A stretch of 64,000 bases of DNA from Actinoallomurus soli (GCF_024055715.1 NZ_JAMXMV010000001.1:310001-374000), one strand, 5' to 3'; shown: positions 25,635 to 33,765, counted from the stretch's first letter. Numbers and translations are program-made. Notes: generated by a model not told the origin, from the letters alone.

Positions 25635-26302
25635 CCTTCGTCCTCGAGGCCGTCGGCGTACGCCACGGCGATGCCGTCATCCTCGACGGCATCAGCGTCA
25701 CCCTCCGATCGGGGCACTGCACGGCGATCGCCGGGCCCAGCGGCGCCGGCAAGTCGACGCTGCTGCGCCTGCTCAACCGGATGCTGGAGCCGACCAGCGG
25801 CCGCGTCCTGCTCGACGGCACCCCGCTGCCCGCCCTGGACGTCCTCGCGCTGCGCCGCCGCGTCGGCCTCGTCGCGCAGCAGCCGACCCTGCTCACCGGC
25901 ACGGTCCTGGACGATCTGCGGGTCGGCCGTCCCGGCCTGACGGAGGACGAGGCCCGCTCGCTCCTCGCCGAGATCGGTCTGCCGCCCGCCTTCGCCGAAC
26001 GCCCGACCGCCGGGTTGTCCGGAGGAGAGGCCCAGCGCGTCTGCCTGGCCCGTACGCTGGCGCTCCGCCCCGAGGTCCTCCTCCTCGACGAGCCCACCTC
26101 CGCACTCGACCGCGCCAGCGCCGAGGCCATCGAGCAGGTCGTCAAGGACCTGCGCGCGGCAGGCGGCACCGCCGTCCTCGTCAGCCATGACACCGCGCAG
26201 GCCCGGCGCCTCGCCGACGACGTGATCGTTCTCCGCGCCGGGCGACTGGCCGAACACGGCCCTCCCGACGAGGTGGCCTACCTGCGGACCGCGACCTCGT
26301 GA
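25631..26302 (+). CDS. fetA: FetA-like ABC ATPase
   Basis: This single ABC domain of 223 residues (GTG start overlapping the pspAB stop) has Walker A GPSGAGKSTLLR, the signature LSGGEAQRVCLAR, Walker B VLLLDEPTSALD and the switch His in VLVSHD. It pairs with the FetB/YbbM permease downstream, known in E. coli as an iron exporter important under oxidative stress. An ATG at 25613 is an alternative start. Confidence 0.85.
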   Translation: MTFVLEAVGVRHGDAVILDGISVTLRSGHCTAIAGPSGAGKSTLLRLLNRMLEPTSGRVLLDGTPLPALDVLALRRRVGLVAQQPTLLTGTVLDDLRVGRPGLTEDEARSLLAEIGLPPAFAERPTAGLSGGEAQRVCLARTLALRPEVLLLDEPTSALDRASAEAIEQVVKDLRAAGGTAVLVSHDTAQARRLADDVIVLRAGRLAEHGPPDEVAYLRTATS

Positions 26303-26330
26303 GCGCGCGAGCCAGGGCACGGCTCCGCCG

Positions 26331-26426
26331 GTCGCCCCTGCGGCGGAGGAGGCATCGTGAGTGCGGTCGCCCCTGCGGTGGAGGAGGTCTCGTGAGTGCG
26401 ATCGCTCTTCCTGTGGAGGAGGTCCT
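26331..26426 (+). repeat. 35-bp tandem units with Shine-Dalgarno sites between fetA and fetB
   Basis: Two full units (26357-26391 and 26392-26426) and a partial upstream unit (26331-26356) share GTCGCCCCTGCGG-type starts and GGAGGAGG before each GTGA. Full units begin GTGAGTGCGrTCGC. Each unit supplies a strong ribosome binding site for the next reading frame. Confidence 0.85.
26357..26395 (+). CDS. Mini-ORF A between fetA and fetB (12 aa)
   Basis: It encodes MSAVAPAVEEVS (GTG start) behind GGAGGAGG, and its TGA overlaps the GTG of mini-ORF B. Translation is plausible, but a function for the peptide is unproven. Confidence 0.45.
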   Translation: MSAVAPAVEEVS

Positions 26427-26430
26427 GTGA
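26392..26430 (+). CDS. Mini-ORF B between fetA and fetB (12 aa)
   Basis: It encodes MSAIALPVEEVL (GTG start). Both ends overlap neighbours by GTGA: mini-ORF A upstream and fetB downstream. Confidence 0.45.
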   Translation: MSAIALPVEEVL

Positions 26431-27194
26431 CCCATGAGGTGCACGTCCCGTCATGGCCGGGCGTCGTGGCCTCGCTCGCGCTGGTCGCCGTCGCGCTCGG
26501 GATCGTCGCGCGGGCACGTCTGCGGATCAGCCGTGAACTCGTCGTCGCCGCCGTCCGCGCCGGCGTCCAGCTCATCGCCGTCGGCGCGCTGCTGCTCGCC
26601 ATCTTCAAGTACGCCGGCCTGCCGGGGGCGTTCGCCTGGGCGGCGGTTATGGTGGTGATCGCCGGGCAGGTCGCGGGGCGGCGCGGCTCGGGGGTGCCCC
26701 GGTCGCGGGTGGCCGCCACCGCGGGCCTGGCCGCGGGCGGCGGCACGACGCTGCTCGCCCTCGTCCTGCTCGACGTCATCCCCGCCCAGGCGCGCGTCGT
26801 CGTCCCCGTGGCCGGAATGATCATCGGTGGCTCGATGCAGGCGGCCGGCCTGGCGCTCCGGCGCGTACGGGACGCGGTGACGTCCGGCCGGGCAGCGATC
26901 GAGGCCCGGCTGTCGCTCGGTCTCACCGCCCGCGAGGCGTTCGCGCCGCATACCCGCGACGCGCTCCACACCGCCCTGCTGCCCGTCGTCGACTCGACGA
27001 AGGTCGTCGGCCTGATCACTCTGCCCGGCGCGATGACCGGCCTGATCCTCGGCGGTGTCGACCCGCTCACCGCGATCCGCTATCAGATCGTCGTGATGTA
27101 CATGCTGCTCGCGGCGGCGGCCATCAGCGCGTACGTCACCACCCGCCTCGCGGAGGCCGCCCTCTTCGACGAGGCCCACCGCCTGCGCTGCTAG
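26427..27194 (+). CDS. fetB: FetB/YbbM-family permease (UPF0014)
   Basis: The 255-residue membrane protein has about six to seven hydrophobic segments and the family pattern AARAGVQLIAVGALL-like (VRAGVQLIAVGA), PVAGMIIGGSMQAAGLAL, and VVDSTKVVGLITLPGAMTGLILGG. With FetA it forms a probable iron or metal export ABC system. The GTG start has GGAGGAGG upstream and overlaps mini-ORF B. Linkage to the Psp genes suggests stress control. Confidence 0.87.
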   Translation: MTHEVHVPSWPGVVASLALVAVALGIVARARLRISRELVVAAVRAGVQLIAVGALLLAIFKYAGLPGAFAWAAVMVVIAGQVAGRRGSGVPRSRVAATAGLAAGGGTTLLALVLLDVIPAQARVVVPVAGMIIGGSMQAAGLALRRVRDAVTSGRAAIEARLSLGLTAREAFAPHTRDALHTALLPVVDSTKVVGLITLPGAMTGLILGGVDPLTAIRYQIVVMYMLLAAAAISAYVTTRLAEAALFDEAHRLRC

Positions 27195-27293
27195 GGCCGG
27201 CCCTCGATCGGACGCGCCCGAATCGGCGCGCGAGACGCTGCTAGGGTGGGTTTCAGCCTGAAATCGCTGGTCAAAGCCGAATACGAGGCTTCA

Positions 27294-29630
27294 ATGACGG
27301 TGACCACATTCAGCACCTCCGGGCGGAGATCCACTTCTTGGCTCCCTGCGGAGATGACTACATTCGTCGGGCGTCGGCGCGAGCTGGCCGAAGTGAAACG
27401 CCTGCTGTCGGTGTCTCGCATCGTGACCCTCACCGGACCGGGCGGTGTCGGCAAGAGCCGGCTGGCCCTGCGGGTGGCCGCCGAACTACGACGCGCCTAC
27501 CCGGACGGCGTCTGGCTGGCCGAACTCGCGGAACTGGACAATCCGAAGCTGCTCGCCCAGACGCTGGTCGCCGCGCTGGGAATCACGGCCCGTTCGGTCG
27601 AGCGCCCCGGCGAAGTGCTCGTCGAGCATCTGGCCGGCAAACGGACGCTGGTGATCCTGGACAACTGCGAGCACCTCCTCCAAGAGTGCGGCCTGCTCGC
27701 GCGAACGCTGCTGCGCGAGGTCCCGGAGCTGCACATCCTGGCCACGAGCCTGCAGCCGCTGGGCATCTTCAGCGAGCAGACGTACGTCGTGCCGACGCTG
27801 TCCCTGCCCTGCGACGGAGCGCCGCATGGGACACAGTCCGCGATGTCCGACGCGGTCCGGCTGTTCACGGAGCGGGCCGAGGCGGTGTTGCCCGGATTCG
27901 CCGTCACGGACCGTAATCGTGAGATCGTCGAGCGGATCTGCAGGCGCCTGGACGGGCTCCCGCTCGCCATCGAACTCGCCGTGGTACGGCTGCGCGCCCT
28001 CTCGGTCGAGCAGCTGCTCGACCGGCTCGACGATCGTTTCCGGCTCCTGTCCATGGAGTCGAGAGCCGTCGCGTCGCGACATCAGACGCTCCGCGCGCTG
28101 ATCGACTGGAGTTACGCCCTGTGCACGGAGAAGGAGCGTCTGCTGTGGGCGCGCGTCTCGGTGTTCACCGGCAGCCTGGATCTCGAGGCTGCCGAGGAGG
28201 TCTGCGCCGGGGACGGCATCGGCCGTGGCGAGATCGTCCAGTTGGTGATCGGCCTCGTGGAGAAGTCGGTCCTCGCCCGGGAGGAGGGCCCGGGCGGAGT
28301 TCGGTTCCGGCTGCTGGAGACCATACGGCGGTACGGCCGGGAGCGGCTGGCCGACTCGGGCGAGAAGTCGACGGTCGAACGCCGGTACCGCGACTACTAC
28401 CGGAGAGTCGCCCGCGAGTCGAAGGCGCGGCTGTTCGGCCCGGCGCAGGTGGAGACGCTCAACCGGCTGAGGGTCGAGTATCCGAACCTGCGTTCCGCTC
28501 TGGAGTACTGCTACGCCGAGCGCGCCGGGCTCTGCATCGACATGGCCAGCAACCTGTTGTACCACTGGGTGACCAGCTACCACCTCGGGGAGGGGCGCGA
28601 CTGGCTGGAGCAGGGCCTCGCGGATCCCGGGATCCACGTCGAGATCAGGTCCCGGGCGCTGGCGTCGTGCGGCTGGCTCGCCATCATGCAGGGAGATCCG
28701 GCGTCCGCGACCCGGATGCTCGCCGAGAGCAGAGCCCTCGCCGAGCAGAACGGGCTGGAGCACATCCTCGGTTACGTCGCGTCGTACTCCGGGACGGTCG
28801 CCATGCATCAGGGGGACAGTGAGGCTGCGGTCGGGTTCTACACGGAGGCGGTGACCCGTCACCGCGCCGTCCAGGACCCTCTCGGTGAGGTGCTGGCGCT
28901 CACCCGGCTCGCCCTCGCGTACTCCTCTTTGGACGAGTCCGAGCGCGCCGTCGCCGCCGCCGAAAAGGCCATGGCCATCTGCGACGTCCACGGAGAACGC
29001 TGGCAGCGGGCGTACGCGATGACGGCGCTCGGCATCCAGACCTGGCGTCAGGGCGATCCGCGGCGCGCCGCCTCCCTGGAACGCGAGAGCCTGCGATTCA
29101 ACCGCCTGCTCGGCGACACGCTGGGAATGGGCCTGAACATCGAGGCGCTGGCCTGGATCGCCGCCGGGGAGGGGGACCACGAGCGAGCCGGCCGGCTGCT
29201 GGGCATCCTGGGCAATCTCTGGGAGGGAATCGGCGCGCGGATGCCGGGATACGCCTACCTCGCGATCCACCACGAGGAATGCGTGGCCCGTACGCGTCAG
29301 GGGCTCGGTGAGGAGGCGTTCCGCGCGGCCGTCGAACGGGGTACCCGCCTCTCGGAGGAGGAGGCGCTCGACTACGCCCTCTCGGAGCGGCGGCCGCCTC
29401 CGCCCGCCCCGTCCGCCCCGGCGGTCGGCGACAGATGGACCCCGCTGACCAAGCGGGAGACGGAGATCGCCCGGCTCGTCGCGCGGGGAATGAGCAACAA
29501 GGAGATCGCGGCGTCCCTGGTGATCGCCCAGCGCACCGCCGAAGGCCACGTCGAGCACATCCTCGCCAAGCTCGGCTTCACCTCCCGTACCCAGATCGCC
29601 GCCTGGGTCTCCGAACAGACCCCGCCCTGA
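27294..29630 (+). CDS. Large ATPase regulator with LuxR-type HTH
   Basis: The 778-residue cytoplasmic regulator has an NB-ARC/AAA-like ATPase (about 20-330; Walker A GPGGVGKSRL, Walker B TLVILDNCEHLL, GLPLAIELA), a winged-helix and TPR-like middle (about 340-690), and a C-terminal LuxR HTH with LTKRETEIARLVARGMSNKEI. The pattern matches ATP-dependent actinobacterial regulators lacking the SARP domain. The ATG at 27294 follows GAGG; a GTG at 27246 would add 16 residues. The targets are unknown, and it stands alone between fetB and the toxin-antitoxin pair. Confidence 0.88.
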   Translation: MTVTTFSTSGRRSTSWLPAEMTTFVGRRRELAEVKRLLSVSRIVTLTGPGGVGKSRLALRVAAELRRAYPDGVWLAELAELDNPKLLAQTLVAALGITARSVERPGEVLVEHLAGKRTLVILDNCEHLLQECGLLARTLLREVPELHILATSLQPLGIFSEQTYVVPTLSLPCDGAPHGTQSAMSDAVRLFTERAEAVLPGFAVTDRNREIVERICRRLDGLPLAIELAVVRLRALSVEQLLDRLDDRFRLLSMESRAVASRHQTLRALIDWSYALCTEKERLLWARVSVFTGSLDLEAAEEVCAGDGIGRGEIVQLVIGLVEKSVLAREEGPGGVRFRLLETIRRYGRERLADSGEKSTVERRYRDYYRRVARESKARLFGPAQVETLNRLRVEYPNLRSALEYCYAERAGLCIDMASNLLYHWVTSYHLGEGRDWLEQGLADPGIHVEIRSRALASCGWLAIMQGDPASATRMLAESRALAEQNGLEHILGYVASYSGTVAMHQGDSEAAVGFYTEAVTRHRAVQDPLGEVLALTRLALAYSSLDESERAVAAAEKAMAICDVHGERWQRAYAMTALGIQTWRQGDPRRAASLERESLRFNRLLGDTLGMGLNIEALAWIAAGEGDHERAGRLLGILGNLWEGIGARMPGYAYLAIHHEECVARTRQGLGEEAFRAAVERGTRLSEEEALDYALSERRPPPPAPSAPAVGDRWTPLTKRETEIARLVARGMSNKEIAASLVIAQRTAEGHVEHILAKLGFTSRTQIAAWVSEQTPP

Positions 29631-29653
29631 CAAGCAGCAGGTCGTGGCGGAGA

Positions 29654-29693
29654 TGTACGGGAAGTTGTACACATTCCAAGTACACTCGTGGGC
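29654..29693 (+). promoter_or_regulatory. Operator and leaderless promoter of the Fic toxin-antitoxin pair
   Basis: TGTAC at 29654-29658 and 29666-29670 and GTACA at 29680-29684 form direct and inverted half-sites. TACACT at 29681-29686 is a good -10 only 7 bases before the ATG at 29694, so the transcript is probably leaderless. The inverted pair overlaps this -10, as expected for autorepression. Confidence 0.55.
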
Positions 29694-30032
29694 ATGACGT
29701 CCTTCGCGCTGTCCGTGCATCCGCTGTCCGAGGTGCGCCGGCGTCTCTCCGAGACGGTCGCGCGATTTCGTCGCGAGGGCGCGTCCGCGGAGCCAGTGAT
29801 CTTCGGGTCGCAGCGCAAGCCTGAAGCGGTATTGCTGCCATATGCCGCATATGAGGAATTCGCCGAGTACAAACGTCGGCGTCATGCGCTGGACGCGGCG
29901 GAGGGATCGCTCCGGGCGGAAGGCCTCGCCCCCTCGGCGGAGGCGACCGCCCGCGCGGAGCGCTGGGCTAGGGGTGAGATCAGCGAAGCGGACATGTACG
30001 AGGAGACGCTGCGGCAGTATCGACGTCTGTGA
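29694..30032 (+). CDS. Phd/YefM-like antitoxin with VbhA-like tail
   Basis: The 112-residue protein starts with a Phd/YefM-type DNA-binding fold (about 1-60: SVHPLSEVRRRLSETVARF, then RKPEAVLLPYAAYEEF). The remaining half reads like VbhA, the class I Fic antitoxin: SLRAEG at 72-77 fits the inhibitory [S/T]xxxE[G/N] motif, followed by PSAEA and ERWARGEIS. It overlaps the Fic gene by 4 bases. I infer one protein that both represses the operon and blocks the Fic active site. Confidence 0.8.
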   Translation: MTSFALSVHPLSEVRRRLSETVARFRREGASAEPVIFGSQRKPEAVLLPYAAYEEFAEYKRRRHALDAAEGSLRAEGLAPSAEATARAERWARGEISEADMYEETLRQYRRL

Positions 30033-30616
30033 GTAATGACCCGTACATAGATCCGTCAACCGGCGTCCTTGTCAACAGGCTCGGCATGAATGACCCACGT
30101 GAGCTGTCACAAGCCGAGGCCGACCTCACCTATCTGGCGCTCGCCCGGCTTGAGACGCGATCGCTTTCCGGAGACTACGACCTCGTTCACTTGCGCTCGT
30201 TCCATAAGGCGATCTTCGGCGACGTCTATCCATGGGCCGGCGAGTTAAGAACCGTCGTGATCGCCAAGGGCCACCCGTTCTGCCTCCCTCAGTTCATCGA
30301 GTCCGCCGCGGACCAGATATTCCGCGGCCTGGCCCGCGAGGGCCACCTGAGGCGGCTCCGACGGAGCGTTTTCGTCGAGAGGCTCGCCTTCTACTTGGGA
30401 GAGATCAACGCCGTCCATCCCTTCCGGGAAGGCAACGGCCGGACCCAACGTGCTCTCTTCGGGCAACTCGCCCGAGATGCCAGTTTCCGTGGCAACTGGC
30501 ATCGGCTCGACGCGGACCAGAACACCGCCGCGTCGATCGCGAGGATGCGCGGCGACCCGAAGCCGATGTGCCGGATGCTGGATGAGCTGGTCGAGCCGTT
30601 CGACGGGCTTCGCTGA
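30029..30616 (+). CDS. Fic-domain toxin (probable AMP transferase)
   Basis: The 195-residue protein carries the complete Fic motif HPFREGNGRT with catalytic His130 and the flap YPWAGELRTV. The HPFxEGNGR form indicates an AMP-transferring Fic protein; Doc kinases have HxFxDANKR. It lacks its own obvious inhibitory helix, consistent with inhibition by the upstream antitoxin. The GTG overlaps the antitoxin stop. Confidence 0.9.
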   Translation: MSNDPYIDPSTGVLVNRLGMNDPRELSQAEADLTYLALARLETRSLSGDYDLVHLRSFHKAIFGDVYPWAGELRTVVIAKGHPFCLPQFIESAADQIFRGLAREGHLRRLRRSVFVERLAFYLGEINAVHPFREGNGRTQRALFGQLARDASFRGNWHRLDADQNTAASIARMRGDPKPMCRMLDELVEPFDGLR

Positions 30617-30624
30617 AGCCGGAG

Positions 30625-30663
30625 CACCGGCGGTCGGCGGAAGGGCCGCGGCGACCGCCGGTG
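30625..30663. terminator. 12-bp hairpin between fic and nadA
   Basis: CACCGGCGGTCG and CGACCGCCGGTG pair around a 15-base loop, between two convergent genes. Confidence 0.75.
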
Positions 30664-30680
30664 ATCGGGCGGTGGGGCGG

Positions 30681-31832
30681 CTAGGGGAGCGCGAGCATCT
30701 GGTCGAGGGCCATGCGGGCGTAGTGGGCGGTCTCGGCGTCGACCGTGATCTGGTTGACCACCTCGCCGTGCGCCAGGGACTCCAGCGACCGGACCAGGTG
30801 CGGCAGGTCGATGCGGTTCATCGTCGAGCAGAAGCAGACGGTCTTGTCGAGGAAGACGATCGTCTTGTCGGGGTGGCGGTCGGCGAGGCGCTTCACGAGG
30901 TTCAGCTCCGTGCCGACGGCCCACGCCGAGCCGGCGGGCGCCTCCTCGAGCATCCGGATGATGTACTCCGTCGACCCGATGTGGTCGGCCTCCTTGACGA
31001 CCTCGTGACGGCACTCGGGGTGCACCAGCACGTTGACGCCGGGGATGCGGGCCCGTACGTCGTCGACGGACTCCTTGCTGAACCGTCCGTGCACCGAGCA
31101 GTGCCCGCGCCACAGGATCATCGTGGCGGCGCGCAGTTCGTCCGTGCCGAGACCGCCGTCCGGCCGGTGAGGGTTGTAGACCACGCAGTCGTCGAGCCCC
31201 AGGCCCATCTCGAGCACGGCGGTGTTGCGGCCCAGATGCTGGTCGGGCAGGAACAGCACCTTCGAGCCCTTGGAGAACGCCCACTCGAGGGCGCGGCGCG
31301 CGTTGGAGGACGTGCAGACGGTGCCGCCGTGCCGGCCGACGAACGCCTTGATGTCGGCCGAGGAGTTCATGTACGTGATCGGAACGACGTCGTCGGCGAT
31401 GCCCGCGTCCTCCAGGACCTCCCAGCACTCCTCGACCTGGTCGTAGGTCGCCATGTCGGCCATCGAGCAGCCGGCTGCCAGGTCCGGGAGGACGACGCGC
31501 TGGTCCGCGCCGGTCAGGATGTCGGCGGACTCGGCCATGAAGTGCACGCCGCAGAAGACGACGTACGGCGCCTGCGGCCGGGCCGCGGCCTCCTGGGCGA
31601 GCTTGAACGAGTCGCCCGTGACGTCCGCGAACTGGATGACCTCGTCGCGCTGGTAGTGGTGGCCCAGCACGAACAGCCGCTCGCCGAGGGCCGCCTTGGC
31701 GGCATGGGCCCGCTCGACCAGGGCGGGGTCGGAGGCGGGCGGCAGGTCACCCGGGCAGGAGACACCGCGCTCGCTCGCCGGGTCGGCGCCGCGGCCGAGG
31801 AGCAGCAGGGGGCTGCCGATGTCGATCGTCAC
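30681..31832 (-). CDS. nadA: Quinolinate synthase
   Basis: NadA condenses iminoaspartate with dihydroxyacetone phosphate to quinolinate for NAD synthesis. The 383-residue protein has GHHYQRDEVIQFAD, FCGVHFMAES, LPDLAAGCSMADM, VHPECRHEV and VCFCSTMNRIDL; conserved Cys in GVHF, HPEC and FCS regions hold the [4Fe-4S] cluster. nadB and nadC are not adjacent here, so this is a solitary nadA with its own promoter region. Confidence 0.96.
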   Translation of the reverse strand: MTIDIGSPLLLLGRGADPASERGVSCPGDLPPASDPALVERAHAAKAALGERLFVLGHHYQRDEVIQFADVTGDSFKLAQEAAARPQAPYVVFCGVHFMAESADILTGADQRVVLPDLAAGCSMADMATYDQVEECWEVLEDAGIADDVVPITYMNSSADIKAFVGRHGGTVCTSSNARRALEWAFSKGSKVLFLPDQHLGRNTAVLEMGLGLDDCVVYNPHRPDGGLGTDELRAATMILWRGHCSVHGRFSKESVDDVRARIPGVNVLVHPECRHEVVKEADHIGSTEYIIRMLEEAPAGSAWAVGTELNLVKRLADRHPDKTIVFLDKTVCFCSTMNRIDLPHLVRSLESLAHGEVVNQITVDAETAHYARMALDQMLALP

Positions 31833-31854
31833 TGGGAGGCTCCCTTGGCAGACT

Positions 31855-31873
31855 TATCGTCTCTTTGACGATA
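31855..31873. promoter_or_regulatory. Palindromic operator candidate upstream of nadA
   Basis: TATCGTC-TCTTT-GACGATA is a perfect 7-bp inverted repeat 23 bases before the nadA start codon. The position fits repression of NAD synthesis, but which regulator binds (for example an NrtR or NiaR type) is not shown by the sequence. Confidence 0.5.
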
Positions 31874-32028
31874 CGTCATCGTACGCGCGGGAGGTCAAGT
31901 GGCCGGGAGCGGGCGTGAAAGAACACGCTCATTGGGGAATGCCCCCCGGCAGCGGGTACGTTGTGCGGAGAGGCAAGCGACAACATCACGGCCGCCGCGA
32001 GGCGACCGAGCCAATCGGGAGTCAGCAC

Positions 32029-32382
32029 ATGACGGTTCCAGCCGAGACCGGCACGCAGCAGGGCGTCGTCCTCACGGACGCCGCCGCGGAGAAGGCCAAG
32101 AGCCTGCTCGAGCAGCAGGGCGAAGAAGGTCTCGCGCTGCGCGTGCAGGTCCAGCCGGGTGGGTGCTCGGGCCTGATCTACCAGCTCTACTTCGACGACC
32201 GTGAGGTGGACGGCGACCTCGTCCAGGACTTCAACGGCCTCAACGTCCGTGTCGACCGGATGAGCGTCCCCTACCTCGCCGGTGCCACGATCGACTTCGT
32301 CGACACCATCGAGAAGCAGGGCTTCACGATCGACAACCCGAACGCCAGCGGCTCCTGCGCCTGCGGCGACTCGTTCCACTGA
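32029..32382 (+). CDS. erpA: ErpA/HesB-type iron-sulfur cluster insertion protein
   Basis: The 117-residue A-type carrier delivers [Fe-S] clusters to apoproteins. The three ligand Cys are visible in QPGGCSGLIY and near the C terminus in GSCACGDSF. The ATG at 32029 follows GGGAG. It is divergent from nadA, itself an Fe-S enzyme, and precedes an adenosine kinase-like gene as in mycobacteria (Rv2204c, Rv2202c). Confidence 0.92.
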   Translation: MTVPAETGTQQGVVLTDAAAEKAKSLLEQQGEEGLALRVQVQPGGCSGLIYQLYFDDREVDGDLVQDFNGLNVRVDRMSVPYLAGATIDFVDTIEKQGFTIDNPNASGSCACGDSFH

Positions 32383-32403
32383 GCCTCCAGGGCTGCACGC
32401 GAT

Positions 32404-32440
32404 GATGCCCGTGACCGGGCCTGCCCCGGTCACGGGCATC
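32404..32440 (+). terminator. 16-bp terminator of erpA
   Basis: GATGCCCGTGACCGGG and CCCGGTCACGGGCATC pair perfectly around a 5-base loop just beyond the erpA stop. Confidence 0.85.
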
Positions 32441-32548
32441 CGGCGTGTCAGGACCCGGTGAGGCAGTACCCTTGCCGGGTTTGGAACGCCCTTCGAGACG
32501 GCCCCGCGTTCATGACGAGGCCGCCGAACCGACGAGGAGATCGACGTC

Positions 32549-33514
32549 GTGCGCATCGCTGTAGCCGGCTCCATCGCAACCGACCACCTGATGAGCTTTC
32601 CGGGACGGTTCGCGGACCAGCTCATTCCCGACCAGCTGCACACCGTGTCCCTGTCCTTCCTCGTCGACGCGCTCGAGATCCGGCGCGGCGGCGTGGCGGC
32701 CAACATCTGCTTCGGCATGGGCCTGCTCGGACAACGCCCGATCCTCGTCGGCGCGGTGGGCGACGACTTCGCCGACTACCGGTCCTGGCTGGAGCGGCAC
32801 AACGTCGACACGTCCTCGGTGCACGTGTCCGACCTCCACCACACCGCGCGGTTCCTGTGCACGACCGACCAGGACCACAACCAGATCGCTTCGTTCTACA
32901 CGGGTGCGATGAGCGAGGCCCGCCAGATCGAGCTGCAGCCGATCGTCGAGCGGGTCGGCGGCATCGACCTGGTCCTCATCGGCGCCGACGACCCCGACGC
33001 GATGATCCGTCACACGGAGGAGTGCCGCGCCCGTGGCATCCCCTTCGCGGCGGACCCCTCCCAGCAACTCGCCCGGATGGACGACGTGCGGGAGCTGATC
33101 GACGGCGCAGCGTACCTGTTCACCAACGAGTACGAGGCGTCGCTGTGCGAGCAGAAGACCGGCTGGTCGAGCGAGGAGATCCTGTCCCGCGTCGGCGTCC
33201 GCGTCACCACGCTCGGCCCGAAGGGCGTCCGTATCGACCGCGCCGGTGAGCCGAGCCTGCACGTGGACGCCGCCCCGGAGGTCGTGAAGGTCGAGCCCAC
33301 GGGAGTCGGCGACGCGTTCCGCGCCGGGTTCCTCACGGCGCTCTCCTGGGAGCTGTCCCTCGAACGCGCCGCGCAGACCGGCAACCTCCTCGCCGCGCAC
33401 GCGCTGGAGGTCGCCGGCCCGCAGGAGTACACCCTCCACGGCGAGCGCTTCGTCGAGCGGTTCGCCGACGCGTACGGACCGGACGCCGCCGCCGAGATCG
33501 CCCGGCACATCTGA
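32549..33514 (+). CDS. PfkB-family carbohydrate/adenosine kinase
   Basis: The 321-residue ribokinase-fold enzyme has the substrate-side glycine motif RRGGVAANICFGMGLLG and the C-terminal catalytic motif PTGVGDAFRAGF with the conserved Asp (GVGD in place of the usual GAGD). Sequence style and the place between erpA and ctaC match the mycobacterial adenosine kinase AdoK, but sugar kinases share the fold. The GTG start follows GAGGAG. Confidence 0.85.
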   Translation: MRIAVAGSIATDHLMSFPGRFADQLIPDQLHTVSLSFLVDALEIRRGGVAANICFGMGLLGQRPILVGAVGDDFADYRSWLERHNVDTSSVHVSDLHHTARFLCTTDQDHNQIASFYTGAMSEARQIELQPIVERVGGIDLVLIGADDPDAMIRHTEECRARGIPFAADPSQQLARMDDVRELIDGAAYLFTNEYEASLCEQKTGWSSEEILSRVGVRVTTLGPKGVRIDRAGEPSLHVDAAPEVVKVEPTGVGDAFRAGFLTALSWELSLERAAQTGNLLAAHALEVAGPQEYTLHGERFVERFADAYGPDAAAEIARHI

Positions 33515-33525
33515 CTCCATCCTCC

Positions 33526-33561
33526 GCGCTCGCTCCGCCCCTTCAGGGCCGGAGCGAGCGC
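33526..33561 (+). terminator. Terminator of the kinase gene
   Basis: GCGCTCGCTCCG pairs with CGGAGCGAGCGC around CCCCTTCAGGGC, directly after the stop codon. Confidence 0.75.
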
Positions 33562-33701
33562 TCACCCGTTCAGGCAATCCGAACAGCGACCGCAGCGTCA
33601 GCGGCACGCGCCGCCTGGACTGAGGAGCGCAGCAATCGAAGCAAGCTCGTGCCGCTCCGACCGCCGTGCCTGAGCAACGGCAACCACAAGGTGAGCCGGC
33701 G

Positions 33702-33765
33702 CGCACCGTCTGGACTGAGGAGCGCAGGGAGCGAAGCGACCGGAGCGACGAGGGAAGACGGTGCG
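33702..33765. repeat. 64-bp element with 10-bp terminal inverted repeats
   Basis: CGCACCGTCT (33702-33711) and AGACGGTGCG (33756-33765) bound a segment containing GAGCGCAGGGAGCGAAGC, which is close to the core of the 19.8-kb repeat. A partial relative (CTGGACTGAGGAGCGCAG) lies near 33615. It resembles a small mobile or extragenic palindromic element. Confidence 0.6.

Noticed and set aside
27486-30059. 857-codon minus-strand frame opposite the LuxR regulator and antitoxin
   Set aside because: It crosses several real gene boundaries and has no recognisable domain.
29694-30616. Reading of the pair as a standard Phd-Doc system
   Set aside because: The toxin motif is HPFREGNGRT, not the Doc form, and the antitoxin tail fits the Fic-inhibitory VbhA pattern.
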